A stretch of DNA of 64,000 nt from Lepas anatifera. Its lineage: Eukaryota; Arthropoda; Thecostraca; Lepadidae. The notes below the pieces were generated by a model that worked only from the letters and a program-made list of their open reading frames with translations, was not told the DNA's origin and did no database searches. Position numbers and translations under genes: made by a program. Positions 10,974-24,500 of the stretch are shown here, piece after piece. Location: the NCBI GenBank assembly GCA_034440635.1, contig JAOTON010001055.1, forward strand, positions 230,654 through 294,653. Direction: 5' to 3'. Within the stretch, counting starts at the first letter, position 1, and each line of letters opens with the position of its first letter.

Positions 10974-11904
10974 ATGATTCAATTCAATACACCACCCTCT
11001 CGTCAAAGGCAGTCACCTAGAGTGTGATCCAAATTTCTCTAGTTTTTACATGTTAGTGCTTGCATAGCCTCACCGCCTTAAAGCGAGTCTCTGAAAAGCT
11101 GTCCCCGCTGTCCACCACTGTCCGTTACCGTCATTGAGCCGTGCCACTGCCCCGACACAGCGGTGGCGCGGGTCGGAGCGCCTGGACAACGCCGCAGGCA
11201 GCGGTGACTCAGCACCTCCCGAGGAGGGCGCCCGGCGACGCGCGCCGCAGCATCGCCGCCGACGAGCTCACGGCACACGGCAGACATGCAGCTGACTCAA
11301 CGGCCTGGCCGGATCGCTGTCCACTGGCCACAACAGCAACGTAAGACTGCATAGTTTTTCAAAAGAAACCAGGAAAGGCTTCTTCACCCAAGAGGCCGAT
11401 CCATATTTTCCTCTTCTATTTTTATATTGTTATTGTACTCCACAACTAACAGTAGCAACATCATAGCGTTTCCTATCAAGAGACCCATTCTTGCCCACCC
11501 CCTTCCGGCTAACCCACAATGTGTAAGCTAAGACAACTGAACACGCCGACACCAGTCTGGCGCACACCGTTAGAAGCCGGTCCAGCGTAACTCCAGCTCT
11601 GGGTTTCAGTTTCATTTAGCCGAATTTCCATGTTAAAGGTTAGCAGGCTGAACCTGAAGACCAAATAAACTAACTGAGCCTAGCATAAGGGTTCATGGAC
11701 TGCCAATCCGAGCAGAGTTGCCTCTCGTGAGTGCGGCTTGGATTACGCCTCACTGCCTGACCACCGCGCACAACGCCACAGGTGGCGCCACCGCTCTGCT
11801 GGATACACTGGTCATGTATCCATTTACTGAGCTGGTCGCTGGGAGCTAAATCAGTCACCTGGACACGCTCCGCCTCCCGCAGCAGGGTGTGCTGGGCGTG
11901 ACGG
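10974..11904. other. TAK1 intron, no feature seen
   Basis: The 3' flank of the S28 relic and then unique sequence. I see no poly(A) tract that would clearly mark the end of a retrocopy. Confidence 0.4.
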
Positions 11905-12105
11905 TCAACAGGCTGCGTGGGCGGTGCTGTTGAACAGGCCGGCTGCGTGAGACGGGCAGCGGTGCTGTTGAACAGGCTGGCTGCGTGAGACGGGCGGCGG
12001 TGCTGTTGAACAGGTTGGCTGCGTGAGACGGGCAGCGGTGCTGTTGAACAGGCCGGCTGCTGAGACGGGCAGCGGTGCTGTTGAACAGGCTGGCTGCGTG
12101 CGGCG
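11905..12105. repeat. 38-bp minisatellite, about five copies
   Basis: Head-to-tail copies of a 38-bp unit containing GAGACGGGCAGCGGTGCTGT and GAACAGG. One copy has lost a base pair (GCTGCTGAG for GCTGCGTGAG). Confidence 0.92.
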
Positions 12106-14810
12106 TGCGCGGATTTGACCCGGAGCCGGCGGCACCACGCACGGTAACTGACAGATGCCCGACAGGGTGTCCCAGGCGTCACACACGGCGTCCACGCTGT
12201 CAGAGCGCAGGATTTGTCGATAACGCGGCGCTCTGTTCAAAACCGACGCGGCACAGAAGCTGTCTGGAATGGCATTTAGCGCAGGAGATGACTGTTTCGT
12301 TTCTAAAAAGACGAAAACCATTGGCAGCCAGGGCCAGGTTGGATCACGCAGCAGAAGCCTAATCAATCACTTCGCAGATACGAAATACAAGCTCACAAGA
12401 CTAGCTATAATCTGACCAAATAGCGGGTCAACTTGATGTGGGTCAACTTGATTTCTTGGAGGGGAGTGCCAAAAATCATAAACTTCTCCCCAATCTATTG
12501 TAAAAAGCCTGCTCCCTTCTATCTGCTAAGATTACAACTGAACAACTACCATAAGGACTATCAAATAGGGTCACTACATCATCAAGTCCGACGTAAGTCG
12601 CAACAACTCCACAACTTGGCGCTGGTCATATTCTTGAGAAGTTCAACTGTGAGCTCGAAAATAGCTGACCTGGAGCGCCAAAATAGCCCGAGAGATGTTG
12701 GGCTCAGTTGACAGTTTTCCAGGCAGGACCGGTTTAGCCGTGTGCCTGCGGCGGCGGGGTTACGACCTGAAGTTGGCGATCCTCCCCTGTCGTGAGTAAG
12801 CACTAGAATACGCCATCTCACCGGGCCACTCAGCTACACGTAATAAACAGGGCATGTCTCGACCTCAGCCGGCCCAAAATACCTCCCCCGAGGCCCTGAC
12901 CAACAAGGAGCCGCTCACGTGAAGGATTCATCACCCGCTTACTCACTGTGCCTCCCGGACGAAAACTACACAAGCGGGGTACGTGTCCAACGTGGAACCG
13001 ATACCCCAGCGAGTATAGACATTCATTGACATTCGGAAGGGGTCAAAGCTAAAATTGTCTAGATAAAGTCACATAATCTTATCGTGTTTGCCTCACAGTG
13101 GCACTGAGTGTAAACACTGGGTGGAACTTTTCATAGATGAGGCGAATGCTGCATGAACTTTTCGGCGAAACCTCACGTCACGGCGGAATGCATTCCACGG
13201 TGTAGGTCACAGGCTCCATTTTCACGCTGCACCTGAGGTTAAATAACAATATTCTGCCTTCAAAAGGTCACAATTAGGACCCAGCTCGTACAAGTCATGT
13301 GTAACATGTCATTCTCAGTGATCTGTCATACCAGCTTCAAAGACAAAGCTCCATCCAGGAACGGCAGGTTCAATCCACGCAATAATACGGTCTCCAAAAT
13401 CCTTCTGAAGACTCGATAACTGTCTCATTAATCTCATTATCAATGGCCAGCCGCCGATCCGGTGCCGAGATCCATGTTCGTGAGACCACACGGACGAGGC
13501 CATTGGCCGCCGCCCGCACCACCAGCTGCGGCACCGCCGCCTGTGCGGCTGCAGGTTGCCAGGTCTGCCATGTGCGGGCGCCGATCCGCTCTCCCCAAGT
13601 GGGCCCGACCCAAATATTTGGTCTCTCAGCCGCCCCAGGCGCGCAGGGAGGTCACCGAAAGGTGAGACCGGCTGAAATACGCAACCCGCTCAATCCGCCA
13701 AACGGCTGTTTTCACCTCACAAGGGTTCGCCCGAAAAAAGGTTTCTTACATAAGCCACAGAAGGTAAAAGCTAGCAAACAGAGTGAGTGAAACACGACAG
13801 ATTTATTAAGACAGATCATGAAGCTTTGCCTGAGCTTATGAATATGCGTACAAAGAAGGGGGACGACACAAGGTGAAGGTAAAAGCCAGTCAGTGAGAGA
13901 TTGGAGAAGACGGGAGCGGAGCGAATCCGATTTATATGCCACCGAAGCCCACCGGTGATGTCTAGCTCAAAGCTACAGAATATTCCACGATGGGAGGCAG
14001 AGAGCTTGTCGAGCTGTGTCAAACCCTCTAACATTCGGTTATAGCACAGCCACCCTTGCTTTGGACGATCTTCCCAACAGCACAACGGCACCGTTTGAGA
14101 TTCATGCCACAATTAAAACTTAATAGTACTCATATGAAAAAAGCACAGCTCAGAACCGTACACGTGAATGATTTCTTCTGGATTCCAGTTTAAATTCAAC
14201 CCTAGCTATATTTCACAGCGAAGGCACCATTTGGGATATTAACTATCAACCACGTCGGCACGACTTGACATCCCCACTGATATAAGTTATGGCAACATTA
14301 ATCTTTTTGTCTCTGCGATACTTTGTATCCGTTGCTTGAAAAAGAAGCAAAACTAATGCGCCGATTTGTTCACAGAATATGAGGAACAGCGATGACAGTA
14401 AATCAAACAAATCATCAACTGATTCAATCGGATATAAGCGATGGAGATAAGCCGACACCGTGCAGCCCTGCCAGCCCAGCTCCGTGGCGGATCTGCACCC
14501 GGTGTTTAGGGGGGGATAAGGTAAAAACTATTGAAAATCAGCGTTTCAAAGCAGACCGGAGAGACTCGGTGGGTTTGAGGGGCCCTTGTACCGCTGCCCT
14601 GGACCCGCCGGTGCACCAGGCATCGCTCTGTCGACACCGACATGGCACCGAGCCTGGTTGATAACAGGCCAACCATCCATTCGCCTCCATCCCATACATA
14701 CATATATTTCGCTAAGAAAAGGAACAGCATATTTGTTATACCGGCTTGGGCACGACCCCACGCAGCCGGTCTTCTATACGTCAGACACGCCCAAGCCAGC
14801 AGATCAAGAA
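12106..14810. other. TAK1 intron, no feature seen
   Basis: About 2.7 kb of unique sequence in which neither strand shows a recognisable exon, RNA or repeat family. Confidence 0.4.
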
Positions 14811-15268
14811 TTAAAGGGAAATGTGGCAGCTTGGACGAATCCGAGAATTTAGCGTAATTAGGGGTATTTTTAGCCGAAAATCATGACAACGTCCATGATT
14901 CCTCTGAAAAAATGTACAATGAGCTCAATATTTTGATTTTTAAAATGCTCCTCTAGGATGAAAAATAAACCTCTGCCTGTGGACGACGTATTGATCTGGC
15001 AACTACTTTTATATTCAATAGGCTTCAAAGGCTTCAATTGGCTGATTACTCACCGTGACGTCAGCGCTGTCGTCACATCAACAGCTGAAAACTGTGGCCG
15101 CCTGGCTGGTTAAATTTGGGGAACATTTCAGGTAGGTTTTTAGCTTTTCTCCACGGAAATTTTGAGTTTCAAGACAAATGATGTATTGAGCACCGGGTGT
15201 TCCGGCATGCTTTACAACATGGCTATCTCAGTTAAAATCACACTGTAATGGTGCCACATTCCCTTTAA
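14811..15268. mobile_element. 458-bp TTAA-flanked MITE, copy 1
   Basis: Flanked by TTAA at both ends, with short imperfect inverted ends AAAGGGAAATGTGGCA and TGCCACATTCCCTTT. A second copy at 30636-31092 matches along its full length (for example CTCAATATTTTGATTTTTAA and GTGACGTCAGC are common to both). No coding capacity. Its ends differ from the CACGCGC elements, so this is a second family using the same TTAA site. Confidence 0.88.
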
Positions 15269-17524
15269 GCTGAGCAATAATGACCAACAATTCAATGTTA
15301 TTAATTGAACAGTGACAAAAACAAATTTTCAAAAATGTCTAAGTAATTTCACTATAAGAAGATTAAAAGCAGTGATTTCCTGACGTCCTGAAGTGATTTC
15401 TAACATGGAGGTAGCCTCACGGTGCCATTTTCACTGTGTCTAGATTTGCGGGGCACCGAAGAAAAAATGCGGATGCAAGGCACGTTGACAGGTCTGGCTA
15501 ACTTCCGATTTTTTTCAGACAAGAGGACGTTTCTAAAAAAAATTGGGAGCCATGTACAGCTCATCGACTGTGGGTATGCTCTTATGAGGCAGGTACTTGC
15601 AAGCAATTGCTGAACGGATCCAGCCATCTCCAAACTCAAGGGCCGTAGGGGGAGTTCGACACGTTAGTGCGGAAGTAACCTCAGCTTATCACAGACCCTA
15701 ACACCCAGCTGTGCACAAACTTTCCTCTCATCCTGTAGAAATCCTGTGCATTTCCAAACCTTCACTGAAAACAACAAATGAAAATGTTATTCGAAATACT
15801 GAACTGGAACAAATACGCCACCCTTCTTTTTTTCTTTCGCAGCTTCATTTTTTTTGCTTAAATAAGTACCTGAGCAAGTTTACGTTATTAATGCATGAAC
15901 ATGGTCCCTGAAAATGTCCACCCATTTGACTCACTTGTACTCCACGCCCCTTCTGTACGTCCAAAACTAACCCCGCGCTGAATCATAGCATCCTGGCTAG
16001 ATCGTAAATAGAACATTATTCAGACCTTTCCTCTTACCCCACTAACAAGCAAAGTCAACATTCATCAAGCCTCAGGCATAACTCTGTTAGAGACAGCTTC
16101 AATTTCACGGTGTTGGCTGTGCCAGCCCTCTTCGCAGCCAATCATTCTGATTCACCAGCGGCGCACTAGTAGGCGCCCAAAAAGCCTGTACCCGGCGGCC
16201 GGTGCCGGGACCCGGACCCCGCTCCAGTCTGGCCTCTCCCAGCGTCCGTCAGCCTGACCACCTGGCTGGCCGAGCAGGAATGTGACGAGTGGCGGGCCAG
16301 CTGTCTCGCCGAGAGGAGCTGGCCGACGGCTCACGCTGTGCGCGCCGCCCAGCTGTGACTCAGGCCCATCTGAATCACCTGGAATTGGAGAGCGGCCGGC
16401 ACCCCGGCAATGCCTACTGCGTGCCGACTAACGAACAGCCACTTCTCTTCTGAGAATGAGTCACTCTGTGTGACAGGAGCATCTTTGACACTGCCAACAG
16501 TGTTTCACTGCCACTTTGGACCCGATTGTCCCATGTTACATATTTGAGGAACGGAAAACGTCATAACAATTTTCTGTTTGAAAGTCATCAAACTTTACAG
16601 CCACGACACAATCACATACAGTGTTCATGTCTTTCGTGATCTTCAGTCCGGTCCTGTCATTGGAGTCAATGAACAGCTTCCCCACTGGACAAGGAAGACA
16701 GACGTGCCGGGACATTCAGATGTTCCCTCTTCCGAACGCACGGCCAGACGCCGGCGTCCGGCCCGTTTCCTGTTTGGCACCGGGTACAGGGCTGACAGGT
16801 ACTGACGGCGGGCATCAGCACCCTCACCGGGCACCAGCAGCCCTCGCTCCGTCACAACACGCCCATCCTCGGCAGCCCCGTCCGCCCTGTACACCTATTT
16901 GTTCACCAAACCCAATTACATAATTCCTGATGCATATTCGGTTGCGCCATGACTTCTGTTTCGCACTTTTTCCTAGCGGTTTTCCCCAACGAACATTAAT
17001 GGGAAGATACCTCCAAAGCCCCCCCTCTACTGAGCACAGCAATGACGCCAATCACTCCTCAACAAACATGCTTACTCGTTCCATAAAGAGCAAAGACAAA
17101 AGCTGAGCTTCCAGCCTGAACTGAATCACGTAGATGACTGATATGTTCGCACTTACATTAAATCACTGATGAACAAGGAATAATCATTTAGCGTTAATGA
17201 TGAGGGAACATCCCTCTAGAACAGAAGTTCTCGTCAATTGCAACAGACCTTTGAAAACAGCGAGTGGCGAAACAAATATGCGCTACCAAACCATCATTAG
17301 ACTTTAAGTATTCCGATTCAGAATGCGGGCACAGGGAGGGCAGGGCACCCACTCACTGTCAGTCCCACACCGCAGCCAACCCATCGGCAGAGGTACCGCC
17401 CAGTCATTACTGTAACAAAGAGGTGGCGTGACGGAGAGTGTCGCGGCCGCGTGCTGCGCCGTCACGAGCGTGACGAGACCCGGCACTCGTGTGACACGCG
17501 CCCAGGTGTCGAGTGTGTGATGGG
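15269..17524. other. TAK1 intron, no feature seen
   Basis: Unique sequence, with a GC-richer stretch at about 16140-16420. No exon or RNA could be supported. Confidence 0.4.
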
Positions 17525-17800
17525 ATCAGCGGCACGCCAGGGGTACCGCGGCCGCGGTCAGCGGCACGCCAGGGGTACCGCAGCCGCGGTCAGCGGCACG
17601 CCAGGTACCGCGGCCGCTGTAGCGGCACGCCAGGGTACCGCGGCCGCGGTCAGCGGCACGCCAGGGTACCGCGGCCGCGGTCAGCGGCACGCCAGGGGTA
17701 CCGCGGCCGCTGTCAGTGACACGCCAGGGTACCGCGGCCGCGGTCAGGGCAGCCAGGTACCGCGGCCGCGGTCAGCGGCACGCCAGGGGTACCAAGGCCA
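17525..17800. repeat. 28-32 bp CpG-rich minisatellite, about nine copies
   Basis: Copies of CAGCGGCACGCCAGGGGTAC plus CGCGGCCGCGGT, with unit length varying from 28 to 32 bp through loss of G residues after GCCAG. Each unit is dense in CpG and contains the GGTACC and GCGGCCGC octamer context. Copies with the shorter GCCAGGTACC carry a donor-like CAG/GT on the plus strand. Confidence 0.92.
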
Positions 17801-20202
17801 CCTCGGCCCAGGTGGCAGCCGACGTCCAGCCGGGCAGGGTCAAACTTTTACGTAGGTCAGCGCTACGCGAAGCTGACGAGACTGAATACGACAGATCAGT
17901 GACAAATATTTGGCGCTGCCAGTCAACAGCGCGACAGCGTGAGGAACAGCTTCTAGTCACGTGGACAGCGCACAAATAACACCAGTTACGGAGAAATACG
18001 CAGTCACGCTTTGTCCAGTCTTATCTAAAGAGCAATGCGATGTTAGCCATCCTAAACTTACCAAATACTCACAAAAGGCATGACGCCCTTAATCCTCCGC
18101 TGAAAGGCAATCCGTTAAAATGCCAGGTTGTTGCAGCATTCTAATGCAACGGTGACCCAATCCAAACAGTGGGGGACATGCATCAGGGATGCTCTCCACA
18201 CGTGGACACGGCGTGCCTTATGGGGCTTCATATCTCTCCCCGGCGCGGGCCTGGTTCGGCGGGCACGACACATCTGTCTGCACCTGTTGCACTTTCAGCC
18301 AGAGCTGACGGCGGCCGTTTAGAACCAGAACGGGACACAGACGGCGCGACCGAAGGCGGCAGATGGTCGGAAACTGCTGGTGCTACCAGCGATCACCCAG
18401 CAAATTCAACGCCGCTCACTGGTCTCATATTTACAGAGCATCTACCGCCAACCAGTGATATCATATATCTGGTATTCCTTTACTGATAATAGAGGAAAAA
18501 CAGACCGAGCCCCTGGCATAGCTCAAAGCTGAATGAATAGTTTATTAATGAATGGTTGAATATGGGCCAGACACAAATAATAATCATCAACCTTATAGGA
18601 CAATTTTTTATCAGAACTCAAGGGGTAAAATTTGACTTGAAAACAGACTTGTTTTATTTAATTAAACCCTCTGTCTGGTTTGGAAAATGAGCCCTGTGGG
18701 ATGCCCTCTAGAGCTTCGGCAAAAAGCACAGTAGTCATTGCCCAAAGAGGAATAAGCCTCAGTTCCTCAGTGCTGAGAGGGCACTGGCCGCTGGTGCAGG
18801 AAAATCAGCGGGGTTGAGGGCCGCTGAGAACAGGCCCTATGCGTCGGAATAGGGGCGAGGGGGCAGGGGCCCGGCACCCCCAGTTTTCATAACAAATTCC
18901 ACATTTCCGCCAAATTGAGAAGAAATCAGAAAATTGTATAAGCGGTGGGTGTAGAAAGCAACAGAGCCCAAATCCTATGAAATTTAGCTTCTTGAGGGAA
19001 AACATCTTGTCAGCAGGATGAAGGTTGACTGCTCCCTCACTTGTTTGGCCGGTGGTAACATTTATGTAGTAGGCGATCAAACATTTGTCCCACTTTGTAC
19101 GTGAAAAACCTGGATACAGAAATAGATACAAAAAGAGACAATATTTTCCTTCTGTGTTGAAATAATAATCCGTTAAAAAATTGGCTTCATGGGATTCATT
19201 GGAGAGCTGATCCCCATGCCTGGTTTGGTGTCGGTTTCTATTTTGAGGACAAGAGCCCCTTCCCAACCCACCTTATCTCTGAGATCCGGCAGTAATCGAT
19301 CCTTCCAGTGATGGACATAAAAAGCACCTTGGCGCGAGCAGGAGTCAGGACGTGCGGACAATGGCAGCGACCCGCCGACTGCGCCGCCCGAGGACTGCCC
19401 TTCACCAGCTATCGCGACAACCCACTCAGCATTAATCCCACTGACCGCCGGCCACATTCCCCACGTCCACCTCATGTCGCTTCATTTACTCCCCGTACTG
19501 ATCATCACGTCATGCTGTGGCAAAAGTCCACGTGTGACGCTTAGTAACGCTGAGACTGACATACCCCACACCTGCACAGATTACGCAATTTATGGACGAC
19601 TTAAGCAATTTATGGCTATGACAATTTACGACGAACAATAGCAGCGAATCGTATCCTCGACATAGGCGGATGTAGGGAAGGAAAACATCAACGTGGTCCA
19701 ATTTGGTGCCCCCTGACTGGTGAAGCTGCCGCTCTGGTGCAAATGTCGCCACCTGTCAGAGTCCCCTATCAAAGATACTGAATCCGCCTCTAGTCCTCGC
19801 ATATCACCAAAGAATGGCCGGGCCCCGCTGACTTGGCTTCGGCACCGTGCGCCAAAATGCCGGACTGACCCAGTGCTGCGTCCAAAGCTGGGAGAGAGTG
19901 ACGTCGCTTTTTCAAAGCGACCGCTCGGGGACTAGCGACGTGCCAGCCACTTCATCATCGACGACAGTCGGCCACTTGGCCGGGGCAGGCCGCGCGGCCG
20001 ACACCTTCTCCGGACAGGGGATGCAGACCACCAGGTCTGCACTTCTGGTCTGGATATATCACAACGGGCTCTAGCATAGGATTTGAAATCAAGTTGAAAA
20101 TTCAATAACGTAGTTATTGAATTTGAATTGGCGCAATTGAATTGAATTGGCGCAAGAAAAGGCTGAAAATCTAAAGCTATCTTTTCATTTCTCAGTAGAA
20201 AC
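17801..20202. other. TAK1 intron, no feature seen
   Basis: Unique sequence with small low-complexity patches, for example repeated GAATTGAATTGGCGCAA near 20120-20155. No gene supported. Confidence 0.4.
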
Positions 20203-20290
20203 AATAGTCAGGATCCTACGGACACTACGAGTCTTGAAGGCATAGTCAGGATCCTACGGACACCTGCGAGTCTTGTAGGCCTCAGTGAAG
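20203..20290. repeat. 43/44-bp tandem duplication
   Basis: Two adjacent copies of a segment containing ATAGTCAGGATCCTACGGAC and GAGTCTTG, with one small difference after GGACAC. Confidence 0.85.
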
Positions 20291-20849
20291 TTACCATTGC
20301 GATTGCCTAACGAAGGCACCCCAGTATCCGAAACATGTAACTAAACCACCCCTGTGATTAATTGTTGTTGAAGACATTGCCTCGCCAGCATAGGCTTGTC
20401 TGAAAGCGTCCAACACAGCTTCAGATCAGCACTCAGCTCTACTATGGGAGGCTGTCGCCGTGTAGCGTTGCGGAGTGGATGTGCTTCGTTTTGGCACCAG
20501 CTGTTCTCCGAACTCCACGTCCGTCAAATTTGAACCGCTTACCGGTCGCGCTTCACCTTTAATTCTCCGTTAAGAAGTCCTGCAGGTGTTAATTAACTGA
20601 CTTCAGTGCCAATGATGAGCAAATCTGTCATGCTTGTGGCAGCTGCAGTCACGTTCAGATATGTGTCTGTCATAAAAACATGGTAAACAGGAGAATCCTA
20701 ACGCAGAGACTAGCGCATACCGAGGCTGTCTAATAAGGGATCGATCACATAGCTATCCTTAAGATGGTCAATAGTCCCCCCTCCCACCAAAAACCTTTAA
20801 ACGGAACGTTTACACACTATAATAACTGATGGGGTTCACGACGAACAAA
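20291..20849. other. TAK1 intron, no feature seen
   Basis: Unique sequence without recognisable features. Confidence 0.4.
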
Positions 20850-21002
20850 CTACCAAGGTCATACGGCGTCGCCAACTCTCACCCTGTTGGGCGGGATTTG
20901 GGGGATCAGATCAAATTATTCAGTGGCTTGGTTGGGCTTGAACCCAGGACCTGTGACTTCGGAGACAGGAACGCTATCATATAAGCCACCTAACCCCCGC
21001 AA
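20850..21002 (-). mobile_element. tRNA-derived SINE-like repeat, copy 2
   Basis: On the minus strand there is an A-box-like GGTGGCTTATATGATAGCG (about 20974-20992) and a clear B box, CCTGGGTTCAAGCCC (about 20934-20948). The 5' GCGGGGG cannot pair with anything after the T arm, so this is not an intact tRNA. The tail resembles that of the repeat at 6270-6412. Confidence 0.65.
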
Positions 21003-24000
21003 AAACATTAGGGGGTAGGGAGAATTGCAAGGCTTCAGAGTCCCCTGGAAGCTGAATGTCGGAGAACTCATCCCTCCATCATTGGTCTAAGGAAACATAA
21101 GACAAATCAACTCGCAGTTTTAGAATGCAGGCTGTTTAAAAGTCAGGACCACGTTTCATTAGACGAGGATGCAAGCCACCTTGCCCGCTCCAGTTTAAAT
21201 CGGTGGGTCCCTTCCAATCATAAAAAGCTTACTGAAGGAACAAGCCCTTGCAGCTTATAACTTTTGCAACACTTAAGCATCACTAAATTACCGTACGATT
21301 CCTAGCTATTAAAGTCTTCCAATACAAGACCAATTAGACCACAACAAATACTTTGTCATAACTAACTGATACGAAAGGCGGGCACAGACAAGAAAGAATA
21401 ATTAGGAAAGTTTATGCAGGAGTGGTTTGGCACCGCACTGATGACGAACGAGGGGGCTAGGCCACTCTAAGCCGCCTCCCCGTCCCAGCATCTCAGCCAG
21501 AGAGCGCTCGGGTGGCGACCCCGCTCCGGAGACAGCCTGTAGGGCGCTGGATGGCGGTGGTGTGCGTCCCACCTGACCCCGAGACCAGCTTGGCACGCGC
21601 TCGGCTGAAGCGCAGCACACGTCCAACGGTCTGTATCCGCCAAACGTCAATAAACGGGCCGGCCATACGTCCCGGGCGGGCGGCGGCGGCTGACTCACCG
21701 CCGCCAGGAGGCTTTTACTGCGCTGGCAAACGTCCTGCCTCCCCTCACAGACCCTGACTCCCCTGCAGACGGCCCGACTCCCCCCAGAGACCTTGACTCC
21801 CCTCAGAGACCCAGACTCCCCTGCAGACGGCTTGACTCCCCTCGGAGGTAGCTAGGACTCCCAGTGTAGACTGGGAGTCCGGAATCTCCGACGAGCGGAC
21901 GGTAGCGGGGGCCCGCGCCCGCGGGGAGAATGTTCGCCGCGGGCTGACCTGCGGCGACGTGCTGCTGTTGAGGGACACGTCGGCAGCTGAGCCAACTGGC
22001 GGCCGCTGCGTCAGCCCTGGGAGAGCGTGCGGGGAGCGGCGGCCGCCAGCCGTGTCAACAACGGCTACAACAGCCACGCCAGACGTGTCGCCCTATATCA
22101 CGGCACGAGTTCCCCGACCTCGCAGGCCTTGAGCCCGCGGCATGCGTTAGACAGTTTGATAGCTCTCCTCAGCGGATGCGAAGGTCAAGCAACAGTCTGT
22201 GCCAACACGAAAGAGATCCACTGCACAATGCTTCACGGCGATAATTTCTTTAAGAACCTATTGGGAAACTGACAGGAGACTAAAAAAAACAGAGATACTG
22301 AACTGAGATACCAAACCTGGGGTCCGAGCTTCCCCTATGAAGTAGACTGCAGCGAAATCGATACAACAGGCCAACCAAGGTCCTTTCACGGGGAGACCTT
22401 TTATAAGTGCAAGAAACGATAATCGCGAAACTACCCCATATAAATTCGCACGCCGACTGCATGCTAACAACTAGCCGCATGAGCTGCCAATAATCAAACC
22501 TATATCAGCGTCGATTTGAAGCATCGCATCACAATAGCAGCCAATTTCCCCGGAGGATTCATAAGTTTCCCAGCCATGCAGTTTACGAGGATGCACCAGT
22601 CCAGCAGCTTCAGAGCAATGGACTTCAATCTCTCGGCAATGGCTGGTGCTTGGACGGGCCCACGTACCAGTACAACACTTCCACGTCCAGTAACCCACCC
22701 ATCTGCGCTTCTCCCTCCGTCATCAGCCCAGGTCTCGGCGGAATGGCCGCCTGACACGGACACTGTTACTGGACGCCAAATCGTATGCACATCTGCCACG
22801 GCCTCATCTGAGTTTGTACAGACGAATCAGATGCCGAGTCGAGAAGATCATTAAATCACGCAGATGCAGGTGAGACATAAAATGGCTGCGTGCTATAGCA
22901 TTTGGACTTTCTCATTACTTCCGCGGTAAGATAACAAACTTCTGTCGCCTCGCCACATTCCACATCAGCGCTCGCATATTGCCAGTTATCATAACACTTC
23001 ACACACCGGGAGGCCTCAGCCAGCTCCCGGGGCGGCAGACGTCGTGTTGCATTCAGTGCCTATAAATGATGGCGGTGGCCGTGAGGTCGCCGCTAGACTT
23101 GGCGAGTCGGCCGCTACAAACGGTCTCGCCGACGGCTCGCATTCCTGCCCGACGCCGCCGCTATAAACTGCACAATGCAAACAGTGCCGACTACCTGTAG
23201 AGCGGCACCGGTGGAGCGGCCGTCTGGACAGGCCGGCAGGCCGGCGACCGGCACTGGCCAACGCCGACTCGGTGCCGCAATTCATCCTCACCCGTATTTG
23301 CTTTGGCTACGAAGAGAACAGGGGGTAAGGAGTGGAGGTGAAGAATGCCGAAAAAGATCGGTGCCAACCGCAGAAGAGGGCACGGCTGCTGGGGCCCCTC
23401 TCTCTCGCTCTCTGCTGCACCTCTGGCCGCGTAGCCACAACACTGGCTTCATTCTGGAGGCTATCCTTGGAAGTTGGACTTGTTATCCAAGACAAAAACA
23501 ACCAACAAAACTGCCCTCAGACACCACAGCATGGGTGTCCAAATATGTCATCAAGTCACCGATGCCGCCGGGTACAAAAACTGCACGAGGTCGGGCATGG
23601 TACGTATAGGCACTGCTAGGTGATACGAAATGATCCCTTCCTAAAATATCCGCGCGAGTTAGCTAATAAGCATCGCTGAGCTACAGTGCCGGTCCCAGTA
23701 GCAGGGGGGTGATAGTGTACCGCTCGGGCGAGGGATCTGGCTCCAGCAACAAAAGTCCTGTCTACACGCAAAGGCATTGACCAGTTCCCACGCTCAGCAG
23801 AAGCCGTCTCACATGCACGTTGCCAGAAATGACTTTTTTGGGACAAGCCTGAAGATTGGGCCACAACAAGAATAGCTGTTGTTTTCTTTTGAACTCAACT
23901 TTCCATCTCCTTAGAACACCAAATCCCGTATTGCCTTTAGCCCCCACGTGTCATGTTGATTAACGCGCGCTTGGCAGAAAAAAGCAGGCGCGCGTCCAGT

Positions 24001-24212
24001 ACTGTGATGAGTGGGGTTTAAAGACAACACTCGAGTTGGTGTTCCAAAGATTTTGAAGTTGAGTCTAGAAAAAAACAGATGTTATTGCTGTAGTGCGAGC
24101 TTCCAGCTTGCCCACAACAAAAGTCAGCCCTTGCACTGTGCACGTTGGCCAGTCAGCTGGGCCGGCCAATCCCTTAACTGGTGAAACGCGGCTACGCTGT
24201 ATCCATCGCAGG
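21003..24212. other. TAK1 intron; GC-rich patches, no gene
   Basis: Mostly unique sequence. About 21740-21850 holds a weak repeat of GACTCCCCTGCAGAC-like segments. GC-rich blocks occur at about 21480-22090 and 23010-23300. No exon passes the combination of similarity, splice sites and phase used for TAK1. Confidence 0.4.
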
Positions 24213-24500
24213 TGGATCTCCGTCCAGGTCGGGTGAGCGCGCGGGGAGGCGCTGGATCTCCGTCCAGGCCGAGTTAGTGCGCGGGGAGGCGCTGGATCTC
24301 CGTCCAGGCCAGTTAGTGCGCGGGGAGGCGCTGGATCTCCGTCCAGGCCGGGTGAGCGCGCGGGGAGGCGCTGGATCTCCGTCCAGGCCGAGTTAGTGCG
24401 CGGGGAGGCGCTGGATCTCCGTCCAGGCCGGGTGAGCGCGCGGGGAGGCGCTGGATCTCCGTCCAGGCCGGGTGAGCGCGCGGGGGAGGCAGGCCACGGC
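24213..24500. repeat. 40-bp minisatellite, about seven copies
   Basis: Head-to-tail copies of a 40-bp unit: CTGGATCTCCGTCCAGGCCG, then either GGTGAGCGCGCGGGGAGGCG or the variant AGTTAGTGCG ending. Two unit types are interspersed. On the plus strand the first type carries a donor-like GGTGAGC. Confidence 0.93.

Noticed and set aside
20923..21002. A functional tRNA gene on the minus strand
   Set aside because: The A and B boxes are present but the acceptor stem cannot form, and a second copy has a similar non-tRNA tail, so a SINE-like repeat is more likely.
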